Shown: positions 45,247 through 57,521 of the stretch, in pieces | How positions within the stretch are numbered: position 1 is the stretch's first letter | How the letters are laid out: each line of letters opens with the position of its first letter | Assembly: GCA_039881145.1 (NCBI GenBank) | Contig: JAYKKI010000061.1 | Coordinates: 10,018,001 to 10,082,000 of the forward strand | DNA: 64,000 nucleotides | From: Druceiella hillmani | Lineage: Eukaryota; Arthropoda; Insecta; Lepidoptera; Hepialidae | Reading direction: 5' to 3' | Translations under genes and position numbers: made by a program | The notes under the pieces: generated by a model | What the model was told of the DNA's origin: nothing | The model's database searches: none | The model's input: only the letters and a program-made list of their open reading frames with translations

Positions 45247-46276
45247 AGTATAAGATAATATAATAAAATTGCGTAAACATTCATAAATGTTAATTCAAAA
45301 TGAGTAATGATATTCATAATGAATGAAGTACCTTTAGCGGGATCTCGTTGTTTAATGTTTATGCAATATCCGTCTTGTCCCTTAAAGAAAATTAGCGAAT
45401 ATTGGAGAGCATCTTATGAACGGTGTGTGTCAACGATGGACTCCAGATTATTATTTCTTCTACGAATCACAATTTCTCGCGTCGCTGAGCGATCGCTAAC
45501 CATGATTTCAGCAACGTCACCAACAACAGGCGCATTGAATCTACGCACGTGCTCTCCAGTGTGTTTCATGAGGATCGATGACAATAGCGTGATTGTCCCT
45601 TTACAATTCGTGCATGTGTGATTTGAAGAATTTCAATAATTCCTTGTGCTCATTCAATGGGGCGTCCAGCTCGCCGATGATGCGCCTGGCTTCATACAAA
45701 TTGACGTTATTGTAGCCGCAACGCGCATCTACGCGATTGGCGATTGCGCGTTCGAGGTTCACACGATTGATGTCCTCACCGCCCATGAAGTATTTTGTAA
45801 AAATTTATGTGGTTTTTGGCATTGGTACACTTGCCTTTGTGGTACACTTGCCTTTTGATTTTGAACCTTGAATTTTATGGTTGACCATTTGCCGTAATAT
45901 TGTGAATTATTTCTGTTGCTCCGAACGATGTCATTTGGAAGCACAAATTGAATGTGGACTTCAGGAACAGGTTTGAATCTGGATCCGGGCCGATGAGCAA
46001 GCCGTTCAATGATTCTGGTGGCGTCTTAATTTTTGGTTGTTGCACTTTTTCTGATGCACAACACATGCGGGCTGACTCGTTTTTGAATTTGAGCGCATGC
46101 CAATAGGGACATTCTTTGTCCATATCACCAATTAGCACTTTCGAATGAGCGGAATATTCAATATCTGGCTCGTTCTTGAATGCGGGTCGAAGAAACGAAT
46201 CGTCTCCGACGCGCTTGTCTCCGTTCCAATGGTCGTTGTTGATTTTCAGGTCATGCCTCTTTTGAATGAGATGCAC
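45247..46276 (-). pseudogene. Helitron Rep N-terminal region
   Basis: Frame 46276-45875 carries IGDMDKECPYWHALKFKNES, RMCCASEKVQQPKI, PPESLNGLL and NLCFQMTSFGA, the Cys-rich N-terminal block of Helitron Rep-helicases. Frame 45786-45601 (NVNLYEARRIIGELDAPLNE) and shifted pieces down to 45330 (RRFNAPVVGDVAEIMVSD, REIVIRRRNNNLESI, DTHRS, DALQYSLIFFKGQDGYCINI) continue it. Past about 45340 the next segment (APVLSKTFKADINVE) belongs far downstream in the usual protein, so the catalytic HUH and two-Tyr core between them is absent. Confidence 0.82.
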
Positions 46277-47075
46277 GCAATTGCGACGTGCTCACATGCA
46301 CATTTTCGTTATCTGTTGGATTTGTTCGTCTGTTCTATTTGCTCTACTATTTCGCATATTTGTTATTTTATTCGTTCGAGAGCCCAAATAGGCCCCTTGC
46401 GTCTTGCTGGCATTGTTCACTGTGACACACACACAAACACACAAATACATCAAATTGTTGTGCATACTGACAAAAACGGTATGCCGATAATGTATTTATT
46501 CTTTTAGTATTTTACAAACTTTTCAGTCTTTTTCTTGTAAATTAAAATGAATTGTGCAATTTCTTGTAAATTAAAATAAATTGTGCAAAATTTTGCACGC
46601 ACTGCGTTGTGATACATAACAAATGAAGAATTAAATGTCAAAGTGACGCGACGCTCTACGTGAATGACTTGCGCATGAGTGGATGAAAGTTCGATGAGGC
46701 GGACGTAGCGCCATCTGTCGTTCAACAATATAAATAATTTCTTTCTGTTTGAAAAACATTTACAGGCACTAAATTATTTGGATTTTGTTCATACAAAAAT
46801 AATAAAATTGCGATTAGAAAATGGGGGTTGGGAGTGGGAGGATGAAATAGGTATTTTGATGCCAAATCTAAAAAAATAAAAAAAAAATTTCCTCAAAAAA
46901 AATTTAAATTTGTTTTTCTGAATAGGGACAGCCTAATCATCTAGTGGTTTGAAATATACTTTCCGACCTATTCTCATACCTACCAAATATAAATAAAAAA
47001 TTCATAAAAATCGGTTGAGCCGTTTCGGAGGAGCGCGACAACAAACACGGTGTCCAGAGGTTTTCATATATTAGA
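46277..47075 (-). promoter_or_regulatory. Helitron 5' leader
   Basis: Non-coding element sequence upstream of the Rep frame on the minus strand. It contains GATGGCGC at about 46704-46711 near the proposed transcription region, two 20-bp direct repeats at 46536-46580 and the conserved insect Helitron 5' block at about 46980-47075. Confidence 0.55.
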
Positions 47076-50000
47076 TTATACATATATTTTTTCTTTCTAA
47101 TTATATTGCTTGTATTTTTAGTATTTAATATCTAATAGTATAGTTATGAGAAACAATTTATACCCGGTTTTTTATTTTAATCTACTAATTGAATTAAGCG
47201 CTCTATATTTAATCGATTGAAGGATTTATGGAAACCTAGCTCATCGTCTACAGGTCTCGTCGGGTTTTTTTTTCATTAACACGTAAATATGTACGCTGTC
47301 AAAAAACTACTACTAACCTACTAAATATACCATAATTTAAATTAGTGATAGATATTTGGTTACTATTTTTCTATTTCTGGTTACCGACCATCCTGAATAT
47401 GAGCTAGCCTTCTGACGGGAAATATGCTTTAAATTTGAATATTATATAAGTGTTACGTTACAATAATTTCCATAACATAATTTCGGCAAACTTTTTCATT
47501 AAAAACTTAACCTATTTACTAAAATATATAAATATGAAAATATGCTCGCTCAATCGTTATCAATACAGCGCTGAATTGTATAAATCAAATCCATTAGTTA
47601 TTTCATCATTAATAGTATAATCGGAATAAGGTCAAGTAATTGGATAGCTTTAGGATTCCTCCAAAAAATACGGATCCCTTATAAGATCTGTTCTTCTGTC
47701 ACAGCTGTTTTTCTCAGAAACTATGCGACACAGAAAGTTTAATTTCGGCTAGAAATATCCCTTATTAATTCATATATTTCGCACTATTTAACTTTTTAAA
47801 AATATTCACATAAGTATTAAAATGAGTTTAAATAAAGTACAGCAATTTGTCAAATGTTTTTATATAATATAACTTTCATCTTAAAGAGCTCGTTATGTAG
47901 GTAAAATCTAATTTTTTCTAATTATAAATTGCATATTTAAAAATATATTCTGAAAAATGTGTGAAAGCATACACTTTCCGCTTGTTTCCAACAAGCGAGC
48001 CAAAAATCATGAAAAAACTGATAAACTATAACGATTATTTTAGGACTGCAGTTTTTTAAATATTCACCATGTTTTAAGGCTGTATAAGAAAAAATAGACA
48101 ATATAATTAGATTGTGAACATTTTATATTTGTAAATGGTCTAATAAATATGCTATGAATCCTTAAATGTATAGAAACGCCTAAATTACCGATATTGAATA
48201 AAACTTGACAGGTTTATTCGTTGTCGGTATTGTATCTAATCGAAGGTGAAATTATAAGGTTATTGCATGTCCCAATTCATACAAAAGCCAGCACAATTTG
48301 TCGTTTTCAAAGTTTCGTACTTCAGTTAAAAAAATGCAACCTTATGAGATCATTCACGTACCTAACTGTCTGTCTGTTCTTCTATCTGTCAGTCATAGTC
48401 GATTTTCTCAAAAATCGTTTGACATAGAAACTTGTAAATCGGCATAATTATCGATCATAATAGGTTGGAGTATCATATAATAGTACTACTTATAAAAAGA
48501 GTTTTTCTTAGCATTTTTGTCTGACTAGTTGGTTACTGGATACTTATATCGAAGCTTTAGAATTTCAGTTTTTGAGATATTTCTTAATTCACGTCTGTGT
48601 GAAATGTACTATGCGATAACCTTATAGAAAAATAAAATTTTTGGTATTTCTAAATAATTTAAAAATATCATAGCTGCTAAAGTATACACAGGACCCTTGT
48701 AGCGCGAGTTCTACTCGTAATTGACCAGGTTTTCTAAATTTACTTTATACATTATATTTTACAATATATTATATTTTACAATAATCCAAGATTATAAGTA
48801 TTTCTTGAATCCAAAGTTATAGTGCATACATTATGTAAAGTAAGGAAATTTTGGGACTTTAATCTGTAATAGTACATGGGTAGATTGCAATACACTTAAT
48901 TTTTTTTAATCATACCACTTTTCTTTTATATTTAAAAATTGAATTAAGTCCTTAGCATGAAAATGCATCACCCTATATCTTATATTTCGATAAAAGTAAG
49001 AAATGTGGCAATATTGCATGATTACTCTTCTTAGATACTTCTTCTTCATTTGCGTAGTTTCACCATAAAAGGGATAAAAAATAAAAGGATATCAAAATTA
49101 ATTTCAAGGCCAACTTTGTTTATATTTCGTAAACCTAAATTATTGCCATTTAAATATCTTTAACACACATTCATTGTTTCCTCGAATATTAAAGGTTATA
49201 AAAAATATTATCGTCGATTTTTAAAATAAAATTGTCGGAACACCTATTAGTACGATCTTTTTACTCATTTGTCGTTTAGATAAATTATTATTCACTCCTT
49301 ATTAATAAAATAATATTAATTTTAATTGCTAATTTCAAATTCGAACTTTATTGATTATTTATTATGTAATATGGAAACACTCTCGTTAGAATATTTTTGA
49401 AAGTTTAGTTTGACATAACAGTTAATTGGTTTAATGCATAGACTTATATTACTTCGTAAGGACGGGCCCATAGCAACTGAAAAATGTCCCACTAGAAACG
49501 GCGCTATATGGCGAAATTAGCAGCGTGTCATTTCAGTTGGCATTTCGATTCTCGTGATTGCGTTTATCCTGATAACAATAAAAAAAATGTCGGATTGTAT
49601 ATTAAAAATATATTAAAATTACAGTTCGAGAATTTAAACAAAGGTTGATGAATGTTAACTTCGGTTTATATTCGTTTCTTAAACATGTTTTTATTATTTA
49701 ATGAAAAAAGAGCTGTATGTTCAGTAACTACACGAAGCTCAACGTTGTGACCTTGTAAGGACGTACTTTCACACATAATATTTTTTTAAATATTAATTTT
49801 GTTTGCTGTGATATTTGAAAATCGACTGATGTGTAAGGTGCCGGAAAAACAGGAAACCTAAGAAGCAAAAAGAATAAGTATTTGTTCATCTGTCTGTCAC
49901 ATCAATAACTCGAAAACTTCTTAACCGATAAACTCAAAACTGGAAATGTAAGTGTAAAATGTGAATAGGTTTGAGTAATTAGTGATTAAATATAACCAAC

Positions 50001-51410
50001 GCATATACTTTTTGACAAAGTCTATGCATGAAAAACATACGTGCACTCATACATTGTGTTTTTAATGATTCAGAATAATGTTTACTATGTTGCAGATTAT
50101 TAAAATAATTTTCCAGTTTATTATGTGTGAGAAGCGCAAAAAGGATTTCGCAGACTAAAGAAAAGAATAGTATCTTATCAGTGGAAAGTATGCGTGTGTG
50201 TGTGCGCACGCGCCCGAAGACCGGTAATATAACTAATTTTGGAAACCACTGCTTTTCGTTAGAAAACAGAAACGAGAAATTTTCTAAATAGTTAACCTTC
50301 TAAATAATAATTATATACATATGATAAAATGGTAACAGAGTGAATTCTGTCCATAGAAAATATTTTAAAAAGAGAGAGAAAAAATTTAAATAACTTTCCT
50401 CATTTCGAATTTCACGGGAGCGAAGTCGTAGGCACAGCTAGTTGGAAATATTTGCAAATAATGTCTCTCTCTAAAACCAATTTAAATTTATTGTGTCAAA
50501 TATGTCATTATTTTTTAAAGCAGGGAATATCAATTAGAAAAAGATTTTTTGTAAAGATAAATAAAACAGGAAAGTATAACGTAATTCAAGGTAATTTAAT
50601 AATATTCGGTATAACCTATGAATTTTATTGTGACAGAGATATTGAAAATTCACGTGTTCTTTAAATACATCTTGCACATTTTCAATTTTGCTCTAAAGTA
50701 ATAAACAAAATAATATAAAATACGAAGAAAAGGGTAAATTATTGTCGAAAAGGTACCATAGATATATAGACGGTAAATATTATATTATAATTTTTTTAAG
50801 ACAAATGTTATTTTTTTAAATATTAACTTTTTAATCGCTGATGAAGTATAAATCGGTTTTTGTATAATCATCATACCAACGCCGACAACTATAAGCACGC
50901 AACTTTCCGATTCAGAGAATAAATTAAAACAGATTGGTACAGAATGAAGTTGAAATAATTTAGCCACTTTAATTTCGATCCATTCCTGACATATTTATAT
51001 AGTATAGTGCCTTTGTATTTGCCTGTTACAATCGCCTTCTGTTATATTAAAATAACTTTCCTCGTTACTTTACATAAATTCCAAGCTATTTAAGCATTGT
51101 TACATAAATATACAAGCGTACAAATTGAAAACCATTCCTTCTTTAATTTAGTTAAAAAATAATAAAACAAGATAACGCCACGACAACATTACCTCTACGG
51201 TTCCATACTGACAGTCATGTGACCGACGAAGTAGTTTCGTTTAATTGCAATAGATGGCGCAGATGAATTGGTGTTGTCATTTTCGATTTGGTTTTTGTGC
51301 CTTTAGTTGTATCTTGATATTTAGATCAATGATTTAATGCGATTTTATTCTGTCAAATGATTTGTGATATTGAGTGAGTGAAATTAGGATTATGTCGTTT
51401 TTTAGTGCTG
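47076..51410. other. AT-rich spacer with dispersed-repeat pieces
   Basis: No gene supported in 4.3 kb. 47640-47790 (ACGGATCCCTTATAAGATCT ... TTTTTCTCAGAAACTATGCG) looks like a minus-oriented copy of the 17.9/22.8 kb repeat family. 48180-48460 and 49840-49950 show the CTGTCTGTCTGT..-type blocks of related repeats. 50405-50445 (TTTCACGGGAGCGAAGTCGT then AGGCACAGCTAGT) is a SINE-like end. Confidence 0.5.
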
Positions 51411-51716
51411 ATGGAACATGGTATTAGTATGCCAAATGTCATTGTGATAGTCCTACGTCGAACGTTGTCCAACAACAGAGTCTTGTTACGATCAATTCAA
51501 TATAGGAGGATAACTCGTCATTTCAGTAATATCAGGTGATATTTCTCCGACAATATCGATAAACATAGAACAAAATATGCTAACTCATTTTATAAGGATG
51601 CAAAATTCGAATACCAGACGCATAACGTAAATAATTTAAGTCAAAATGATTGTCGTCGTTTGCGAAAGTGCGGTACGGGGAAGGCACGTAGCACTGAAAT
51701 GGAACATAAAATTTAG
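51411..51716 (+). pseudogene. Open frame of 101 codons with one internal stop, unknown
   Basis: ATG 51411 opens a frame with a single TGA (51537-51539) before TAG at 51714. The product would be basic (VLRRTLSNNRVLLRSIQYRR; then KHRTKYANSFYKDAKFEYQT, and RRLRKCGTGKARS). The segment is less AT-rich than the neighbourhood, and an AGATGGCGCAG motif lies about 155 bp upstream at 51251. I recognise no family; a decayed transposon ORF or exon is possible. Confidence 0.28.
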
Positions 51717-53836
51717 GTATGTGTAGATACTAAATATATTCTGCAACAAAATTATTTGTATTTTAAATACTACGTACGCGTGTTTAAAAAAAGGGGTTTT
51801 TTGAACCGGATGTCATTTCATTTTGACACTTGACAGTTTGTAAACTTTGCAGTAAACGTACACGTTGCCAAACTGATATGTAATGTAAATATTATAGGGT
51901 GTTAATTTACACATAATAAACTTGGCGACTAGTTTACAAAAATAACGTATTGTCACATTACACATGATTAACGGGACAAGCGTTTGAAGTGACAAAGTTT
52001 CCTTCATACACATACATACACATTTTGAAGACGAGTTAATTGAAGAGCTCTATATTTTGAGTTAGTTTTTAATTTGTAAAAACTTTTGAAGACGCTTCGG
52101 GGAGTCTATGCGGCTGAAATAATGGAACGTGCAAAAAAAAAATTAAAAATACCTGGTATTTTAAGCATTTTTTTTCAAAAACTTTTAACGTCGCCTACCT
52201 ACGGTAGACGTTAATGTTACGTACCTGACAGCTTAAAACTTGCTAGGTTTAATTTATGGACCCGTCTTTTGTGTCCTCTATACATATAGAGGCCAGCAAC
52301 AATATCACCAATAAAAATTGAAATGGTCTAATGGTCTATATGTAAGAAAATATGTAAATTTTATAAATATTTTCCATGAATGAACATTTGTCAACGTTAC
52401 TGTCAAGTTGAAAATAATAATATTCAGTTTCGTTTTGCAATTTTTTACTATTCTTCGCATTGGCAACTCGCCAGATGACTCGTATTTTGATTGAAGTCTC
52501 CTAATTTTCGTATGCCTACAAATTTTCTTAACTCTACTTCATAATTGGTTTTCAATGTTTAATTGTTTTATGATACCGAACCAAAGGCTAGTATTTTTAT
52601 GATCAAATTAAAGATAATGAAATGCATAAGATTGATGTCATTCATGACATAAATATTAATACCATTAGCTATTATTACTCTTACGGATACATTCAACAAA
52701 TACTACGGTAGCATTTCACTCCAAATAAGAAAGAGCATATATCATATCTATGTTCTACATGCGGTCAAACTAGCTGCTCTAATAAAGCTTCAGGCATTTA
52801 GATAAATACATATTTTATACAAAGTATTGTTTTCTCAATAAGCATGGGATCCTGAATAATTTTCAATTTATTTTTAAATAACAAGTCTTCCGTTATTCTA
52901 GTAAAAGTTCCTCATCTTTAAAAGATAATTAAGAAGAAGAGGTATGAATTATATTCAACTTAATATGATATCCTCGAATTTATTAGCTTTACTTGCATTA
53001 TTCCGCTGTAAGTAAATTTACATCATACCTTTTTGATTTTAGACGGTGTATGAGAATATCCTTTCAAAAGCCTTTGGCCAATCCTATTTTTTTTTATTAC
53101 TGTAATCATAAAACCTACAACGTTATTAACATGTATATACAGACAATCTCTATATTTATACACGTACCACTGATTTTAGTCATAATTTAACCAATATAAA
53201 TTCTCTAAATGGTGTAAATAAAAACTGGTTGATTGGTTAAAAATAGTTTTAAAAATGCCGTTTTTACCGTGAAACCTATTAAGTTTATGACAATTATTAT
53301 TGCTGGAAACAGACCAGATGTATTCTAGTTTCATTAAAGCGATTCAACATTTTTATCATTAGAGAGTAAGGTTATATTCTATTATAATTTTGTTTAATAG
53401 TGCTTACTACACTTACTTGTATATGGAAATATTCATAATCTTAATATATTCACTGTCCAAGTAGTTTTTAGTGGCTATCCTATAACGTCCAATTTTTTTG
53501 TCCATTAATCTTTTGTAATCCTTAGGTTTTGAATAGGAAGAGACGTAAAATGTAATAATGATGTAAATAAACCTGAAACGTAACAACTTTCAGCGTGCAT
53601 TATATGTGATGCATGAACGTAGGAGCTGTGTTGTTGTGTATCGTACCTAATACACAGACTTTTCAAATAAAAGATAGCCTATTTTTATGACAGACACCCG
53701 GTTTTGAGGCTAGCAGTACTTATTTCAATGAAAGTTTTTGACATATATTGCCAAAAATTTCGTTATTCATACGTCAAAAAAGTTTACTAAGCTTGAATAA
53801 AAATTTTCGTACACTGCGTGTTGTTATCGTGTAACA
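51717..53836. other. Unassigned AT-rich DNA
   Basis: No gene supported. A short hairpin AACGTC..GACGTT lies at 52187-52213. Confidence 0.5.
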
Positions 53837-53968
53837 ATGTCATTTAGATCTTTGACGGACGCTCAAATACGAATCTTCGAAGATAATGAAGATGAAGATG
53901 AATTTATGCAAGATTTTGGCGATCCAGCTATAGCAAACTCCGTATTCGTTTACCAAACAGGAATTTAA
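53837..53968 (+). CDS. Small acidic ORF, possibly transposase N-terminus remnant
   Basis: ATG 53837 gives 43 codons: MSFRSLTDAQIRIFEDNEDE followed by DEFMQDFG and a stop at 53966. A short Leu-Thr-Asp start followed by an acidic run is the style of piggyBac-type transposase N-termini, but no downstream transposase block follows. Function unknown; it may be chance. Confidence 0.2.
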   Translation: MSFRSLTDAQIRIFEDNEDEDEFMQDFGDPAIANSVFVYQTGI

Positions 53969-55394
53969 ATAACATAGGCAGACGCTTTTGTTTGACGTGT
54001 AATAACTTCTCAAATGTTTAATAATCAAAGCGTAAGTTTACGTCTTTCATAGAAGGATATATTTGTATACGTACATTTTAAGCATATTAGTGTTACCTTG
54101 AAAGTATGATAGATATATTTTAGTTTTATTAACGTCATACAGGCCTGAGTATTTGAAATTCTAGACGTTATCGAATTCTTGTATTTAGGGTGCGTAGTAT
54201 TGTGTGTTCAGACCGCCAAAGGAAACTTTCATAAGTATTTGTTTATAAACACGTCTCCTCTAATTAATTCAATGTTTATATATTTGACTCTTCGTAACCT
54301 TTAAATAATAGTTGAACACCGAAACATTTGAAAAACATAATCTGTTATCAAATAGGTACAAACATATACATAAATAATATGTGTAACTGAAATTAAAGTC
54401 GATGAAGATAAATTTATAATTATGGACGAAAGTCACGTATACCTAAACTGTAAGGTCAGCACGTTTCTCATTACATTTCTTCGAAAGATGATTAAGTTAT
54501 CGGTAAATAACAATTTAATATAGTCAAAAAGACATGCATTGATCATATATAAATACGCAATAAATATGGTAAAAATATTAACTAACGACTGAATTACTTT
54601 AACTTCCTCCATACGTAGTTTAAGAACAACTGAGAAGAGTATCGATTATCTACCCTACACTGTGTTTAGATATGTACAAACAATATGGTACGTTCATATA
54701 TGAGTCGTTTCGATGAACACTTCAATTTATTTTGTTGGCACGTGACAGTTTGCACATAAAAGCTTTTGATTTGTGAAATACTTAGCAAAGAATCCATTTA
54801 AATTCGATATCGTTGTTTATGCATTACAGAAATTAATGACTATTATCAATTAGTAAAATATATTAATTACTTAATGTACGTAACAAAATGTGATATGAAT
54901 TTAGTACCGAATGTTTTTGTATTAGCAATTCAATTTGTTTTGCTGGCACCAGTTTGCATACAAAAGTATTTGCTTAGTGAAAAACCTAGTAAAGATAAAA
55001 ACCATTCAAATTTCTAAATTCTTTTTGTGACTTCGAATTTATCTACAGTGCATATCCACCACTTTATCTTAAAACTTAAATTTTTGAATAAACTAAAAAA
55101 CTCTTTTACAAACTGTACGTTGAGTACATGCGCCTGCCATAATGTCAGTATATGTTGTAATGAATAAGGAGAAATGTTAAATGAAATATTAATATTTGTT
55201 AATGGTTTAATAGAAATATTATTAGTCCTTGAATATTTTTGTATCTTAGCTCTACGAAACCCTCCCAGAGCCAGTTTTACACAAACTTCACAGGTTTTTA
55301 AGATTACTTTCTGTGACCCACTAACTTACCGTTAATTTTAACATCAATTTTTTCTGTCCAAGCTCAAAAAATATTTTAGGGTTCCGCACCATAA
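53969..55394. other. Unassigned AT-rich DNA up to the right arm
   Basis: No gene or known element recognised. TTTTAGGGTTCCGCACCATA at about 55375 and AGAGTTCCGCACCATAAC at 55413 mark the edge of a dispersed repeat. Confidence 0.5.
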
Positions 55395-55632
55395 CAATAA
55401 AAAGGAACAGGAAGAGTTCCGCACCATAACGTTACTATCTATGGATTCACGTAAAATGCCTGCCCTCACGATTATATAAATCCAAATACATTTTCCCTCT
55501 TAACAAAGTTTTGTCACCGTGCCTCTTAACGAAGTCTTAGTTACCATAAACGTTTATAGATCGGATTCAATTATTGTTGGCGAGTCACAAATTTAATTTG
55601 GTTAATTATCTGTAGAAAAAACCCTCAATAAG

Positions 55633-55685
55633 CGAGTTCGACTCGCATACTCGAGTTCGACTCGCATACTCGAGTTCGACTCGCC
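55633..55685. repeat. 19-bp tandem repeat, about 2.8 copies
   Basis: Unit CGAGTTCGACTCGCATACT. The left arm has only one version (about 39800-39815), so the expansion followed the duplication. Confidence 0.88.
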
Positions 55686-55957
55686 AGCTTTATTTAGATA
55701 ATTTTAAATTCTTCTTGATTGCAGCTAAATGATTTGTGAGCTGTTGTGCAATACATATGCATTATACCAATGGTATCTTATAAATAAAAAATAAGAATTT
55801 TTTTTTATTTTGTCTTTTGAAGACATTTTTGCATGTTCGTATACAGAATAAATTTTGGTCAGTGACCGAATTTTAAAGAGTGATTGAGAATCGGCAACTA
55901 AATCATAAAATGAAAAAAATTACTTTTTTTTTTTTTCTTTCTGTATAATTAAATTTT

Positions 55958-56155
55958 GTGAAATACGTCCTGACTGCAGCGCACTGCAATACAAAGCAGC
56001 TTTGTGGTGTGCGAATTCGGGAATACGACATGAGACGCCCTCACGATTATATCAGATATTTGAACAAGAACTACTATGCGCCACCGTACCAGGTTTGTTC
56101 ATCTTTTGGAGGGTACAAGGTTTTAATGATTTATCCTGTCATTACCTGCTGAATT
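55958..56155 (+). pseudogene. Serine protease exon, deleted N-part (right arm)
   Basis: The inverted partner of 39304-39524. It keeps KYVLTAAHCNTKQL, with the catalytic His that the left copy lost, but the preceding splice acceptor and C-G-G strand (about 50 bp) are deleted, so it cannot be spliced or folded as a normal protease. It then reads REYDMRRPHDYIRYL and ends with TGA at 56150-56152. Confidence 0.68.
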
Positions 56156-56201
56156 TAAAACATTATTCCTTTAATTCTTTCCTAGTAGCGATTTTAAAGA
56201 A

Positions 56202-56202
<1 letters not shown>

Positions 56203-56253
<51 letters not shown>
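56203..56253. repeat. (TA)n microsatellite
   Basis: TA tract with one TG, next to the protease fragment; the corresponding left-arm site has no such tract. Confidence 0.93.
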
Positions 56254-56254
<1 letters not shown>

Positions 56255-56936
56255 TATATAAATACATAGGTTTTAATAATAATATTTTTACCTATGAACT
56301 AGAAAAGCTCGTAACATACGTGACACCAGTGTTTATAATACTATAAGATGGATAAAATCAGAAAAACGATACTTTATTTGTGAGAACGTAACATTTTCAT
56401 TTGGATATTTTTTCTTTGAAATTGCTGTCTCCCTCAAGTCTTGAAAACTGTTGACAAGAAAAATCAGAAATATTAGTGATAAGTTATGTCGATCAAAAAT
56501 TATGAGTATCTCATTGCTTGAAATGATTTTTATGAGTTAATTCATAAAATACAACCAGAATATTAATGATTTATTTTAATTCCGTGTATAAAAATGCCAA
56601 TAAAAATAATAAATTGTTTTTATTTTCACATTTCTTCTCAACTTTTCTATTTATCAAATTCTTACAATTTTAACACGACACAGTATACACGCCGCAGAGC
56701 AAAGTTCGTATGCAACAGTCGCGTTTACTATTCACTTCCGCACACATATCAATTGAATAACAAGTAGTTTTAATAACGCTGAAAATCAATTATTACAAAT
56801 TTCGGTAACGAATTAATTTTGCACTAGACTGCATACGAAGTGAAAAATTTGTTTTTTGATTTGATAACTTCAAGTTCATATTTGTTAATTTATATTTTAG
56901 TACAAACCACAGATGTCAGAAGAATGTCTAAATTTT

Positions 56937-57205
56937 TAAACAATAAATCATGATGGTAATATTATTATAAACGTCATATGTTGGCTGGGTGTTTAAAGTT
57001 TTAAGTAACAAACCATAATGATAATATTATTAAATACTCTCGATGTTGGCTGGGCGCTTAAGTTTAAACAATAAATTATGATGAAAATATTATTATAAAC
57101 CTCAGATGTTAACTGGGTATATAAGGTTTTAAACAACAAATCATTATAATAATATTAACATCAACCGTCGATATTGGCTGGATGTCTAAAGTTTTAAATA
57201 ACGAA
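56937..57205. repeat. Minisatellite, about 63-bp unit, four copies (right arm)
   Basis: Units share TAAACAATAAATCATGATGG-like starts and GTTGGCTGGG(T/C)G-like ends. One more unit than in the left arm (38640-38865). Confidence 0.82.
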
Positions 57206-57488
57206 GTCATCACGATGGGATGGTAATTTTTCTTTACCGAGAAGACAAAAAAGCTGGCCAAATCTGTATGAAACATATTTATCTACAGACACTAATTCAT
57301 TAGAGTTTCGTTTTAAGTTTATGTCAAAAATTAGCGTTATATTGTTTCTTACATAATTATTAACAAAAAGAAAACTATTTCAAGTTTTGAAAAAGATTTG
57401 AGCGCCTGCAACTCAGTACACGCGACAGAAGTAAAACTTCTTTGGCGATCCAAACCTTGATTTGTAAATATTTAGTAAAAGGTAAATT

Positions 57489-57493
<5 letters not shown>

Positions 57494-57521
<28 letters not shown>
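57494..57521. repeat. (GA)n microsatellite
   Basis: About 13 GA units directly before the TIR element. Confidence 0.95.

Larger units (their letters stand above)
44337..47075 (-). mobile_element. Helitron, truncated and internally deleted
   Basis: On the minus strand, from a putative 5' end at 47075 (TCTAATATATGAAAACC preceded by A, matching the rule that Helitrons start with TC after A), comes a leader with the GTTGTCGCGCTCCTCCGAAA, CGGCTCAACCGATTTTTATG motif seen in insect Helitrons. A promoter region contains two AATTTCTTGTAAATTAAAAT copies (46536-46580). Rep-helicase fragments then follow down to 44337. No CTRR-type 3' end with hairpin was found. Large parts of the protein are missing, so it cannot transpose. 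Confidence 0.8.

Noticed and set aside
46145..46507. 120-codon plus-strand frame opposite the Helitron Rep
   Set aside because: The minus strand carries the conserved Cys-rich Rep block; the plus frame is a shadow.
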